A DNA stretch of 64,000 bases from Rhynchopus sp. YZ270_cl-10 (Eukaryota; Euglenozoa; Diplonemea; Diplonemida; Diplonemidae). The position numbers and the translations under genes were made by a program. Shown in pieces: positions 9,784 through 19,550 of the stretch. The stretch spans positions 682,001 through 746,000 of the forward strand of contig OZ037870.1 in the NCBI GenBank assembly GCA_964035575.1, written 5' to 3'. The notes below the pieces were generated by a model. That model saw only the letters and a program-made list of their open reading frames with translations, searched no databases and was not told where the DNA came from. Position 1 is the stretch's first letter, and every line of letters begins with the position of its first letter.

Positions 9784-11603
9784 GGTGGCTACACTAATAC
9801 AACCAAGTTTTCAAGGAATCATATGCATTGACTACGTCAATGCGGCATAGTTACTTGTGTCCACAGTGTCAGAAGTTGGCACCTAAGGTCTTAGAGATTG
9901 CAACAGACAGCAAGCAATACCCACCCACATACCCCCAACCATCCCCCATTTTTTTTGGTCTGGCCTCTCTAGGTGATTGGCTTAGGTTTAAATACAATGT
10001 TTGTCTCCAACTTCTACCATTCTTCAAAGGGCTTTGAGGCTGTTCGACTCAAAAAAATGTGACTGTTTTAAATTTTCGGAAGAGTGTCTGTTTTTTTTTT
10101 TGTTTTTTTTTGTTCGGCCCTTCCCAGTTTTCTCCTTTCCTTCCCTGAGAAAAAAAATTTATGAGAAAAATTATAGGTACTTTATCGAAGTGGACAAAAG
10201 CATACGAAGCTGAGGTTCACTTGACCAACCTTTCTCTTTTTTTTTGTGCTTTCATCCGGGGCTGGCATTGAACGTGGGTCAGTCGGAAATGCCTATATCA
10301 ATAACTACCCTTTTACCCCCCCCTCATTTTGTCGTAGAACGTTGTTGAAGTCCTTAGAAGGCATCCAGCACCGTCATTGACCTCACTGATGTGCACAGAG
10401 AATGGAGCACATCTCGAAGCTTTCGTTTTATTTCCCCCCTCTTTGTCTTATCCGTTCAAAGAACGAAAACCTAAGAGATACGGGGGGACAAAGGGCGTGT
10501 ACTGCATAGCTCTCCCTTCTACTTCCTTTCCCCAAAAAAAAAATCCCCCCTCCCTTTTTATTTTTCGGAAGTCTTACTGGACTCGAAAATGCTTTTTTTC
10601 TTGTATTTTCGATACCATGGGATCAATGTAAAACCTCAACTTTTTTTTTTTTTGGTCACCCTTGAAATCGTGGCTGCTACCCTGTGATAGCAGTCTAAAA
10701 AAAATCAAACATTTTTTTGTCTCCCTTGACAACTGGTGTCGGTACATTTGGGATTTAATTATCAAACAGAGTGCTCCTCAGATGTGAACAGACGCGGTGT
10801 TTTTTTTGTTTACCAATATGCAAATCATTGGCAAGAGGAAATAGAACTGACGTAAGATGCGTGCCTACAAGGCTAGGGTGCAAGAAACGATTTTTTTTCT
10901 TTTTTCTTTTTTTTGTTTTTCTTTTTTATTCAGTTGTCATACCTTGAAGTCAGATTCTATTTTCTCTCTTTTAAAAGGGTTGCTGTCATTAGTGTTTTGG
11001 GGGAGAGTAGGAGTAATGGGCTGTCATCCTCGTGGACAGCACATACGGAAATTGCATCAGCGTGCCCTTTTTTGTTTTTGTTTTTTGTGTCTCCCCCCCA
11101 CACCCATTATTTATTCGTTTTCGTGCTCTCTCTCTCATCCCCTTGTATCTCTTCCCGCTCTTTTTCTTGGAGCAAAAAAAAAAAAAAAAAGGAAAGTTTA
11201 AAGGTCCAGACATACTAGGGCCTTTAGAGAAAAGTGTTCTCCTGATCCATGCTGTGGTAAACCTGCGAGAACGTAGATTTTGTGAATGTTGTTGTTTTTT
11301 GTGTTGTCGGTGTGGTACAGCGTCACGCGTGCTACCCTTCCACGCAGAGTGTTCATTGTTTTGCTTGAGGGAGTAAATTCTACCAAGCAGAGAGATAAAA
11401 AAACACATGTGCACCATAATCTTGCGTTTTTTTCAAAGGAGACCCACAGCTGGCATGGTTTGTCAATACAGAGAACTTACAGAACAGTCGCGGCGTCTTG
11501 CCCTGCAAAACAAAACTATCTAGGCCTATTTTTGGGTGAAAGAATCGGAAAAAGAATTGGGGGGGTGATGTTTTGGGTGGATTTTGAGGAGTCTTGGGGG
11601 GGA
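9784..11603. other. Gene-free AT-rich spacer
   Basis: It begins with the right half of the interrupted family C copy (9784-9815) and then long T and A runs. Open frames are low complexity (Phe/Ser/Lys). The frame at 11286-11876 crosses into repeat D and is not a gene. Confidence 0.5.
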
Positions 11604-12798
11604 GTGTTCTGTGCGGTTCATGATGACTACACATCAAACAAGCATATATCCGACAGCTCTTTTTGCTGTGTGAAGATGCAACATAGCGTTGGCTCGCTCT
11701 TTCTGAATCACAAAACAAGGCACCATGCCTCGACCCTCAGACCCTCTGCAGATGAGCAGACTCTAGGAAATGCTCTCTGCCTCTTGTGGCCTGCAGCATG
11801 CCGAGTTCCTGCGAGAGACATCCTTTCCCTTTCCCTTTCCCTTGCCTCTTTTCTGAGAGTGGTTTTGTTGTTGTGAGTTTTTGGCGCATGATCGACACTT
11901 TGACGAACGACGTCCCGCAACACTGCAGACTGCAGGACATCTTGACGCCCGCTAATCACGGGAATCATGGAGACACATACGTTCGCCGTCTGAGCCACTC
12001 ACACAACGCACAACAGAAGACACTGCAGCCTCAGTCCTCTCTTTTCCCTTCGGATGATGATAGTTTATTTTTTTTCAACACACACAATGGAAATGAAGCT
12101 TCGGCTCACGATATTACTTTAGAGCTCTGACATAATAGTGTGTTTGTTTTGTCAGCAGTGCATCGGCACACCTCTGTTCTTGACCACCGCCGTTTCAACC
12201 GCTTGATGACATCTTCCGTGACTCACAGCGGCGGGGTTGTGTGGGAGAGATTCTGAGAACACTTTTTTTCACCTGAAAACAGCCACATCACAGTGATGCA
12301 ATATAGTTTAATTAACCAACCTAGTCGGGCACCTCGTAACTGTCCGCTGATGACAACTTTTCCTCCATCTGGAGCCTGAGTACGTTTCCTTGAGGAGCAC
12401 CGTGTTCTGTGCGGTTCATGATGACTACACATCAAACAAGCATATATCCGACAGCTCAGCTGTGTGAAGATGCAACCAGCGTTGACCCGCTTTTATCTGA
12501 ATCACAAAACAAGGCACCTTGCCTCAACCCTCAGACCCTCTGCAGATGAGCAGACTCTAGGAAATGCTCTCTGCCTCTTGTGGCCTGCAGCATGCCGAGT
12601 TCCTGCGATACATCCTTTCCCTTTCCCTTTCCCCTTTTCTGAGAGTGATTTTGTTGTTATGAGTTTTGGCGCATGATCGACACTTTGACGAACGACGTCC
12701 CGCAACACTGCAGACTGCAGGACATCTTGACGCCCGCTAATCACGGGAATCATGGAGACACATACGTTCGCCGTCTGAGCCACTCACACAACTCACAC
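11604..12798 (+). repeat. Dispersed repeat family D, copy 1 (R-I-R)
   Basis: A block R of about 400 bp (11604-12013) is repeated directly at 12402-12798 and flanks a block I of about 390 bp (12014-12401). R begins GTGTTCTGTGCGG and ends near CACACAACTCACA. It contains a variable (CCCTTT)n tract and GCGCATGATCGACACTTTG. I contains GATGATGATAGTTTATT and ends CTTGAGGAGCACC. Four more copies lie at 38861, 48913, 56053 and 63514, all in this orientation. The copy ends 93 bp before the methyltransferase start codon. Class unresolved; two copies carry retroelement-like coding relics on the opposite strand. Confidence 0.9.
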
Positions 12799-12890
12799 CT
12801 CACAGGAGACAGCGCCTCCCACCCCCCTCTGCACAGTACCCTGCACATACTTTTTTCAACTACTTTCACTCACCTACTTACAGAACGACA

Positions 12891-14201
12891 ATGAAAATGG
12901 CTCTTGTTGGGAGGGGCGGGAGGGGTGTGTTGGGGGTGTGCAGACGGTGGGCGTCATCCTCGGAGGACGAGAGGCGTGCAGCGAAGGCGGCAAACAAGGA
13001 GAAGGAGATGCTCCGCCGGAGGCGCACAGAGAACGAGTCAGTGGGGGTCAAGCTAGGAGTGTCACGCGCACGTGACACAACACGTCAGGATGTGTCACGC
13101 AGAACAAAGCGGTCCAGCTCTGCGGAGTCGATACGCGTTCTGGGCCTGCTTCCTTGGCTCAATGTTGTGTGGAACGGCAGCCGAGGGCGTGGTGGTGGTG
13201 TTAAGGGTTTCATCCTTTCTGTCCATCAACAGTTCACTAAGTTATTGCTCATATTTGGCCCTATTATCTACTTTTTCTACGACGACGGGAAGAGCGCCTT
13301 TTTGACCCGTTTACTGGTCTGCAAGCAGCTTACGGAAACCGAGAACGCGAGAGTCCTTGATGTTGGGACCGGCAACGCAGAGCTTGCGCGCATGATGGCG
13401 TTGGAGGTACGTGGGTCGGGGGGGTCTGTCTTCTGCATTGACCTGGATCATGCGAATGTTGTTGCTGCACGCGCGAAGCTTGTGGACAAGCTTGGGTACC
13501 AGAACATTGAGGTGGAGGAGAGGGATGTGCTGGACCTGCCAGGGCTGCTGGAGGAGAAGGGCCGTCTTGCGGACAACGCCTTCTCGCACACAGTGATCTC
13601 GATGTGCCTGCATGAGCTTGACCCGAAGCGACGAGTTGCCATCCTCCGCTCTGCCTCGCTCGTGACCCAGGGAGGAAAGATTGTCGTCATGGACTTCACC
13701 CCAGAGTCGTACGGCTGCTGGAACTTCTCGCAAATGCGCAACACTCTGTTCGAGATGCTGTCAGGCCACTTCAGATACTACGTCGCCTGGTCACAGCTAG
13801 GGGGCCTCCCAGCATTGGTATGTTGCATGGTTGTCTCGATGTTGCATTTTTTGACAATTTGTCTATTACAACCAGGGTTAATCGAAAGTCTCAAAATTGA
13901 GCATGAAAAAAATGCCAAGGGGGGCGGTTTTATAGCCTTTTTCGCTGAGAAAATGCTCTTTTGTTATTATTTTTGCCCCCCCTTTTTTTTTTGTACACCT
14001 TCCACAACACGACAGGTAGAGACTATGGAAGAACGCAGGCAGATGAACGATTTGGATATACCCCCGCTGTCCATTTCCGAGGTCCATTTAGAGGACCGGG
14101 ACACGCATGCGTGCTATGTTGTGGACGTTGGTGTCCTGGCAGGCCCTGAGGAGCTTGCCCCCGAGGACAAGAAGCAGGCTGCTTCATGGTTTGGCTTCTA
14201 G
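12891..14201 (+). CDS. SAM-dependent methyltransferase (class I fold), two exons
   Basis: Transfers a methyl group from S-adenosylmethionine; the substrate is unknown. Exon 1 is 12891-13817 and exon 2 14016-14201, joined in phase 0. The 198-bp intron starts GTATGTT and ends CACGACAG; it happens to be open in frame, but its T-rich centre and splice signals make it an intron. The spliced protein has 370 residues. Motif I is VLDVGTGNAE (155-164). The acidic loop that binds the ribose is FCIDLDHANV (181-190), and ISMCLHELDPKRR (236-248) and GGKIVVMDF (261-269) follow, an arrangement like UbiE/type 11 methyltransferases. The first 25 residues are Arg/Ser-rich without acidic residues and could be an organelle-targeting peptide. 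Either ATG at 12891 or 12897 may be used. A repeat D copy ends just upstream. Confidence 0.85.
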   Translation: MKMALVGRGGRGVLGVCRRWASSSEDERRAAKAANKEKEMLRRRRTENESVGVKLGVSRARDTTRQDVSRRTKRSSSAESIRVLGLLPWLNVVWNGSRGRGGGVKGFILSVHQQFTKLLLIFGPIIYFFYDDGKSAFLTRLLVCKQLTETENARVLDVGTGNAELARMMALEVRGSGGSVFCIDLDHANVVAARAKLVDKLGYQNIEVEERDVLDLPGLLEEKGRLADNAFSHTVISMCLHELDPKRRVAILRSASLVTQGGKIVVMDFTPESYGCWNFSQMRNTLFEMLSGHFRYYVAWSQLGGLPALVCCMVVSMLHFLTICLLQPGLIESLKIEHEKNAKGGGFIAFFAEKMLFCYYFCPPFFFCTPSTTRQVETMEERRQMNDLDIPPLSISEVHLEDRDTHACYVVDVGVLAGPEELAPEDKKQAASWFGF

Positions 14202-14349
14202 GCCACCGTCTCTCTCTATCTCATCCCGCTTTTTGGCGGGGAAGGCTCAGTTAGTATCGAAGGCCCACCACCCTCTTTTTCTGCAACACCACCCACCACC
14301 CCGTCCCTGCAGGACTTTCCTATTTACACACTTTTTTCTTTCTCAGAAT

Positions 14350-15138
14350 ATGTTGATCCTTCTCGCTGCAGTGCCGCTTTTGGTGGCAAAGACATTCTGT
14401 AATGGCCGCGACTGTTGCCCGAACTATCAGGTCTTGATGGAGTCGGGAGATGGGTGTCTTGCGAATTCGCATGGGGAGGAGTGCTACTTTAAGTCCGACC
14501 CTCGTTGCCCCACTGCCGATTACTTCAAACAGCCGGCAGTGCCGGGTGCCGACGCTGCACGCGGGCCTGCTGTCATGATGGAAGGGATGGATGCGTGGAT
14601 TGACATGCCGGGGTCGCAGATCCACAACATTCCGCCCCACATGCAGTACAGCCCTGCCCTCTTCCTTGGCGCCCACATGCCTCCCATCGCCTTTGTCATT
14701 GAATGCGACCCCAGCATCACATGCGATATGTACATCTCATTCTATGAGTGCGGAGACTGCGCGAACCTGGATGGTGACTTCCCCGCATTGGCTGCCATTG
14801 ATGGATGGACCAAGGTGCCCTGTCAGATGCGTTTCACCACCGGTACAACATCGAACCGCCACAGGCTTGTCACGTACGTGAAGAACATCCCGTCGGCGCC
14901 CCCAACGCTGGTGATCGTACCGAACATCATGAAGCTCGGGTTCTTCACCTTCTCGATTGGTGAGCCATGCCACACCCACGATGCCGTTGCATGCGCCGCA
15001 GCAGTCCCACCGATGGGGTGCAAATGGGATGCTTCCACCCAGCAGTGTTCCATTGGCTACTGCCCCGCCCCAAGGGGACCCTACCTCGGTGAGAAGTGCA
15101 GCGACCATGCCTGTGCACTGGACGAAGTGTCCATCTGA
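14350..15138 (+). CDS. Cysteine-rich secreted protein, paralogue 1
   Basis: The start at 14350 begins a signal peptide (MLILLAAVPLLVAKTF); the protein has 262 residues and no other membrane segment, so it is probably secreted or vacuolar. Cysteines are dense and paired: CNGRDCCPNY near residue 17, then CYF, CPT, CDPSITCDMY, YECGDC and several after residue 205 ending in CSIGYCPAPRGPYLG and CSDHACALDEV. Family not recognised. The gene at 17717 encodes a protein that aligns over its whole length, including GMDAW, IHxIPPH, SFYECGDC, GWTKVPCQMRF and RHRLVTYVKNIPS. The two are a tandem duplication. It starts about 150 bp after the methyltransferase gene, in the same direction. Intronless. Confidence 0.85.
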   Translation: MLILLAAVPLLVAKTFCNGRDCCPNYQVLMESGDGCLANSHGEECYFKSDPRCPTADYFKQPAVPGADAARGPAVMMEGMDAWIDMPGSQIHNIPPHMQYSPALFLGAHMPPIAFVIECDPSITCDMYISFYECGDCANLDGDFPALAAIDGWTKVPCQMRFTTGTTSNRHRLVTYVKNIPSAPPTLVIVPNIMKLGFFTFSIGEPCHTHDAVACAAAVPPMGCKWDASTQQCSIGYCPAPRGPYLGEKCSDHACALDEVSI

Positions 15139-15365
15139 TCTAACATTGCCTTTTTCTAATTTTTGTAGCACCTCAGGAGAAGAGGCGGTGTCATGCATAT
15201 TATTTTGCCTTTTTTCAATTTTGCATAACTTTGTTGCCTTCATTAATAGAAAATACTACCAGGCCTTTTGCTAACTTTGGGATTTTCCCCCTGAATGGCA
15301 TGATGGTCAAAAAAAAATAATTTCCTGGAAAAAAAGTACATTCCGAGCTTTCCCACCTGGTGAAA

Positions 15366-15430
15366 GCGGTCGTCGCGCGCTTCGCGCGCGCCTCCCTGCC
15401 AGCCACAGGGTGGAGAGGCGAAGGGTCAGC
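15366..15430 (+). repeat. Repeat family E (GCGCGCTTCGCGCGCG)
   Basis: GCGGTCGTC, then the palindrome GCGCGCTTCGCGCGCG, then CTCCCTGCCAG and ACAGGG...GAGAGGCGAAG. It agrees closely with 57767-57835 in the same orientation and partly with 1-45. Confidence 0.75.
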
Positions 15431-15754
15431 TTTGCGAGATAACAAAAAAACGGAATCTAATCCTTTATTAACGGCGCTTGGTCTTGCGCCTTACGTACAC
15501 TAACCGTACAAAATCAATACGTCTTCCAGAAGCAGGGGCTGTTGCAACGGTTGGGTCACTTTGAACTAAAAATGGTCAAACTTTTGCAGCTTGGGTCAAG
15601 TTTCATTTTTGGCTGTAAAATGCAAGGGAATCCCCCTAGACATTGTAAAATGGCACCGTAGGCAGGAAGAAAATGGCGTACAGCGCGAGCGAAGCGAGCG
15701 GAATTTTTTTTGAGGTATACCTCCGCGAGCGCAGCGAGCAGAAAAATTTTAAGG

Positions 15755-15864
15755 TGCCATCATGCCATCATGCCATCATGCCATCATGCCATCATGCCAT
15801 CATGCCATCATGCCATCATGCCATCATGCCATCATGCCATCATGCCATCATGCCATCATGCCAT
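15755..15864 (+). repeat. 8-bp minisatellite (GCCATCAT)n with inverted copies downstream
   Basis: About 13-14 perfect tandem units. Inverted single units (GGCATGATGG) follow at about 15921-15940 and 15970-15988, so the array can fold back. The perfection of the units implies recent expansion. Confidence 0.95.
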
Positions 15865-16639
15865 CTGGGGGGAAATCCCCAGGTGATGGATAGCGAAAGC
15901 CTTGCCCCACCACCCCCCGTGGCATGATGGTGGCATGATGGAAAAAAAAATAAAAAACGCCCAAAAACGTGGCATGATGGCATGATGGTTAGCAAAAGGC
16001 CTGAATACTACACTAAAAAAAAAAAAAAATGCTTCTTTTACACAACAAAAACTGTGAGATGTATATGACCGTGAGGTTACGATCTTTCAAAATTGTTTTA
16101 TTTTTTGCTGTTGCCTTTTTTTATTTTGTTTTTTTGGTTGGGAGTGGGTGCGTTGACTTTGTAAGTCTCATACGCATGCTTCCCTTTTGTAAAAAAAAAG
16201 AGGAAAATTTTGAATGAGTCCATCGGTCCATTCAAAATCCTTTGTTTTTTTTTGCAGCCCTCCATCCCCCAGAAAAGTATTACAAAACGGGTGCTTAGCA
16301 GCAACCCTGATTGCGATCTTTTCACCCCTCTTTTTTACCCAGTGTATCGTTCACAGTGGTATTATTAATACCCTTTTTTTTTTTTTGCTTTTGAGAAAAT
16401 AGTGCAAACTGCTTTTACAAAAAATAGACGAACATTGTTATCTTTAAATTTTTCTGGTGAACATACTAGAGGGGAGACTCATTTCACCATTCTTTCTCCT
16501 TTTTGTTCGGGGATTGATCACAAGAGGCTTGAGGTTATCCGAAGAACCTTGCGTTATTGCAGTTCAGCTACTTTTTACCAAGCTGTAGCTCGTGGTCTTA
16601 TCAATTCTTTTATTGCCTCCAAATATTGTGCCTCAAGCC

Positions 16640-17290
16640 AAAATGCTTTAGGGGGGCAGGAAATAAAGTAGGTTTTTTTCCCTGCATTTTTTAGCCGTAA
16701 ATGGCTGGGGTGAGGGAAAAAAAGTAAATTTGAGCAGGGAATAAATAGTAAATAGCCGGGGACCCCAGCTAAAAAGGGGCAGGGAATAAAAAGTCTATTT
16801 TTCCCTGCTGTTTTTTTGATTTTTTGCCTTCTAAGGTGCGCCTCCGTACTAACTAGACTCTCGAAAATTTTTTTGGTCACACCCCTAAAAGTGCCCAATT
16901 TTGCAATTCCAGCAAGAATTGAGCAGTTTTGAGACTTTCTAGGGGTCCAAAACGCGTTTTTGAGGTTTTTTTTCCACCCAAAAAACTTCCCAGAGGGATT
17001 TTAACGTCAAAACCACAAGATCATGCCAAGGACTACCAAGAAGCAGGCCACAGATATCTATGAGGATGCTCAGAAGAGGCGCCCACAAAAGAAACCCATG
17101 ACATCGCTTTGCAAGGATTTCTGAAATTGTCGAAGATCAAGTCCCGCAAGCCACGTGAGAAGATTACACCGCTACTTCGATCACTTGCACAAAGAACGGA
17201 AATTGAAGTCAACACCATCTGGAGTTACTTCAGCCGTCTCAACAAAAAACTAACAAAGGTATTCAGACATACAAAAAGACCCTCCTCTCC
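16640..17290. mobile_element. Probable degraded mobile element with a short coding-like fragment
   Basis: 16640-16812 contains two copies of a GCAGGGAATAAA...TTTTTCCCTGC hairpin. The reverse complement of 16870-16975 (CGCGTTTTGGACCCC, then CTCAAAACTG) resembles 37785-37845 inside the GCGATCGC element (CGCGTTTTAGACCCCC, then CTCAAAAGTG). The stretch at 17023-17250 reads like protein in two overlapping frames: a Lys/Arg-rich start (MPRTTKKQATDIYED) and then KPREKITPLLRSLAQRTEIE with NTIWSYF after it. This may be a decayed DNA-binding or transposase piece; no family is recognised. Confidence 0.4.
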
Positions 17291-17417
17291 TAGTTTTCGG
17301 CTTCATTTCTTATTGTACGGCACCCCAAGCACCCACCAACAGATGTGCACACGCGGTGGGTCAAAACCCCCTAAAATTTTGGCTTTCGGCACTATTTGGA
17401 GGCAATAAAATTACAAA

Positions 17418-17561
17418 CTCCTGGGAGAAATTGAAGATTTTTCCCCTTGGGGGGTGCCAACTCCCTCGGATTCGTATTTCCCTCGCCTTCGGCTCGGGAA
17501 ATACACATCCTTGGGAGTTGCACCCCCCTCGGGGAAAAACAGCTTCAATTTCTCCCTGGAG
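17418..17561. repeat. 144-bp hairpin with about 65-bp arms
   Basis: The left arm (CTCCTGGGAGAAATTGAAGA...) and right arm (...CTTCAATTTCTCCCTGGAG) are near-complete reverse complements. They close on a GCCTTCGGC tip near 17488-17496. The whole unit is long and GC-rich for this spacer. A miniature inverted-repeat element is likely; a structured RNA is possible. Confidence 0.85.
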
Positions 17562-17716
17562 TATATAACTAATAACCTACATAAAGGGGCCAGAACAGAG
17601 TTCCTATTAGTCTCATCTCTCGGGTGGCACGAAACGCCTAGGTTCATAGAATTAAAATACACCGCCAACACTTCACAGAATTACCTATTCTCTCTCTCTC
17701 TCCCACTTCATTCCCT

Positions 17717-18508
17717 ATGTTGGTTGTTCTCGCTGTGGTTCCCTTTTTCATAGCAGAGTCGTTTTGCAATGCACGGAACTGCTGTCCAAACTATCAGATT
17801 GCGACGGAAAGTGGGTGTCTTGCGAATGAGAAGGGCGCTGCGTGCAACTTTGATTCGGAACCACGGTGCGGGCAGGCAACAAACTTCTTCATGCAGCTGG
17901 CCGACGCTGTGAACGGCTTTGCCATTATGTCGGAGGGGATGGATGCCTGGCGCGACCTCCCTGGGTCTAAGATCCACGACATCCCGCCACACCTTCTGCA
18001 CAACGCTGGACTCTTTCTGGGACCCACCCTGCCACCCGTCTCCTTCGTTCTCGAATGTGCCGCCGGTGTAGTCTGTGATATGTACGTCTCCTTCTATGAG
18101 TGTGGCGACTGTCCCAACAAAGACGGCGGATTCAGCGTCATTGCCTCGCTCGAAGGATGGACAAAAGTTCCCTGCCAAATGCGTTTTTCAACCGGAAGTG
18201 ACTCCCAAACACGTCACCGCTTAGTGACCTACGTAAAGAACATCCCCAGCGGAGGTAAAACCACGGTGATAGTGCCAGCAGAGTTGGGGCTCGGGTTTTT
18301 CTTGTTCGCCCCAGGTGAGCCCTGCCACACCTACAACTCGGCGGTGGCATGTGCATCTGGTGTTGCGCCCCGTTCCTGCAAATGGGACCCCAAAAAAGAG
18401 CTCTGTTCGATCGGATACTGTCCAGTGCCAAAAGGCCCCTTTTTGGGCCTAAAATGCAGTAGTTTCAGTTGTGCGTACGATGACGTTGCGTTGCGGGGGT
18501 TGCTGTAA
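17717..18508 (+). CDS. Cysteine-rich secreted protein, paralogue 2
   Basis: 263 residues with a signal peptide (MLVVLAVVPFFIAESF). It aligns over its full length with the protein at 14350: shared CCPNYQ, GMDAW, GSKIHDIPPH, LFLGP, SFYECGDC, GWTKVPCQMRF, RHRLVTYVKNIPS, GEPCHT and CSIGYCP. Cysteine spacing is almost fully preserved, while the residues between have diverged strongly; the duplication is therefore old and both copies are probably functional. The function is unknown; a secreted binding protein or adhesin-like role is possible. No membrane anchor is visible. The 2.6 kb between the copies is filled with repeats. Confidence 0.85.
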   Translation: MLVVLAVVPFFIAESFCNARNCCPNYQIATESGCLANEKGAACNFDSEPRCGQATNFFMQLADAVNGFAIMSEGMDAWRDLPGSKIHDIPPHLLHNAGLFLGPTLPPVSFVLECAAGVVCDMYVSFYECGDCPNKDGGFSVIASLEGWTKVPCQMRFSTGSDSQTRHRLVTYVKNIPSGGKTTVIVPAELGLGFFLFAPGEPCHTYNSAVACASGVAPRSCKWDPKKELCSIGYCPVPKGPFLGLKCSSFSCAYDDVALRGLL

Positions 18509-18525
18509 TTTTCTTTCTTGATTTT

Positions 18526-18577
18526 TTAGGATGACTAAACATAAGAGACTTTGGGTTCATCTTACCTTTTTTTTTCT
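18526..18577 (+). repeat. Stem-loop repeat family A, divergent copy
   Basis: GGATGACTAAACATAAGAG, then GGTTCATCTTACC and a T-run. It lies just after the stop of the second secreted-protein gene. Confidence 0.6.
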
Positions 18578-18920
18578 TTGATATTTTTGCAGTAGATTTA
18601 GAATATAGGTCTGTGCAGATGGATTGAGTGTCCTGTCTTTTTTCTGAGTCCATGCATTTTTCTTTTTTTTTGGGCCAGGTGCTTTTTGGGCAAAAATCTC
18701 AGCCTTTCTTTGACTTTGTTTTGGAAAAAAAAATTTTTATTTGTGCGGCCGTTAGGCCCACTCATTCTTTTTTTGTTTCTCTCTTTCTCAAAAAGTGCTT
18801 TTTGAATTCTTTGTGACTCAGTATCGGCTGTGTCATTTGACTCAAATTTTCTTGTTTCTCTTCTTTGGGGTGACTCTCTACAGAAAGTTATTGGATGCCT
18901 TGCATTACCATTCATTTGCT

Positions 18921-18966
18921 TTGGTGACTGAGCACAAGAGGCTCAGGTTCATCGTTACCAATTACT
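18921..18966 (+). repeat. Stem-loop repeat family A
   Basis: GGTGACTGAGCACAAGAGG, then CTCAGGTTCATCGTTACC. The stem CTGAGC/GCTCAG is kept by paired changes relative to the usual CTAAGC/GCTTAG. Confidence 0.75.
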
Positions 18967-19310
18967 TCTCTTCCGTTCTCTCTGCCTTGCGTTCACATTT
19001 ACACTCAAAATGCATGAAATCTTCACATCGCAATTTTTTTTTGTTCTTTTCTTTTCTCACCAACAATAAGGGTACGCAAATCAAATTCGCGAAAAAAAAA
19101 GGGGGGGGGGAAACACAAAAACAAAACAAAACAAAAAAAAATATACACGCACAGATGTTTTGCACGCTACTTTCGTAGCTGTGCAGCAAACCTGATGCTA
19201 TTATCATGTACCCCCCTCCTGACACCGTATTATTGCTTCGATGTTGTGGTCCACTTTTTTTTTTATGTATACCTGCTTACAGCTTCCCTGTAAACCACTC
19301 CCAAGCGCAA

Positions 19311-19387
19311 CACTCCGGGGTTCGATAACCCACGGAGTGTCAGTGCCTGCGTCCCTGAGGCGTTTGCACTATCAACTTCACTTTTTT
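19311..19387 (+). repeat. Stem-loop repeat family B, complete copy
   Basis: CACTCCGGGGTTCGATAACC, then CACGGAGTG, then CAGTGCCTGCGTCCC and GCGTTTGCACTATCAAC and a T-run. Both hairpins (GGGTTCGATAACCC and AGTGC...GCACT) are intact. Confidence 0.85.
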
Positions 19388-19550
19388 ATAGTTTCTGAGA
19401 AGAAATGGATTTCAACAAACTGTGGTCGATATCTCACTCTTCGCATGAAGAGGTGTTATTTTAAGGTCAATTTTTAGGTGGCGTAAACTTCACACAGGGG
19501 GTGGGTTGGGAGGGGTACTTTTCCCCCCAAGACAACACAAAAAAAAAAAA

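Larger units (their letters stand above)
15139..17417. other. Repeat-filled spacer between the two paralogues
   Basis: It holds family E (15366-15430), a further GCGAGCGAAGCGAGCGG palindromic patch (15680-15745), the GCCATCAT minisatellite, an A-run with a weak family A trace near 16515, and the element-like stretch 16640-17290. No gene is supported apart from the fragment described at 17023. Confidence 0.5.
18509..19310. other. Gene-free spacer with family A repeats
   Basis: T-rich DNA with two family A copies (18526 and 18921) and an A-rich stretch at 19088-19145. No coding sequence is seen. Confidence 0.5.

Noticed and set aside
10240-10310. Possible tRNA on the minus strand (GTTCAATGCC)
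   Set aside because: I could not fold an acceptor stem or a D arm around it. No complete tRNA gene was found anywhere in the window.
15755-15864. The regular GCCATCAT array as a CRISPR-like array
   Set aside because: Units are directly abutting 8-mers without spacers, in a eukaryotic context. It is a minisatellite.
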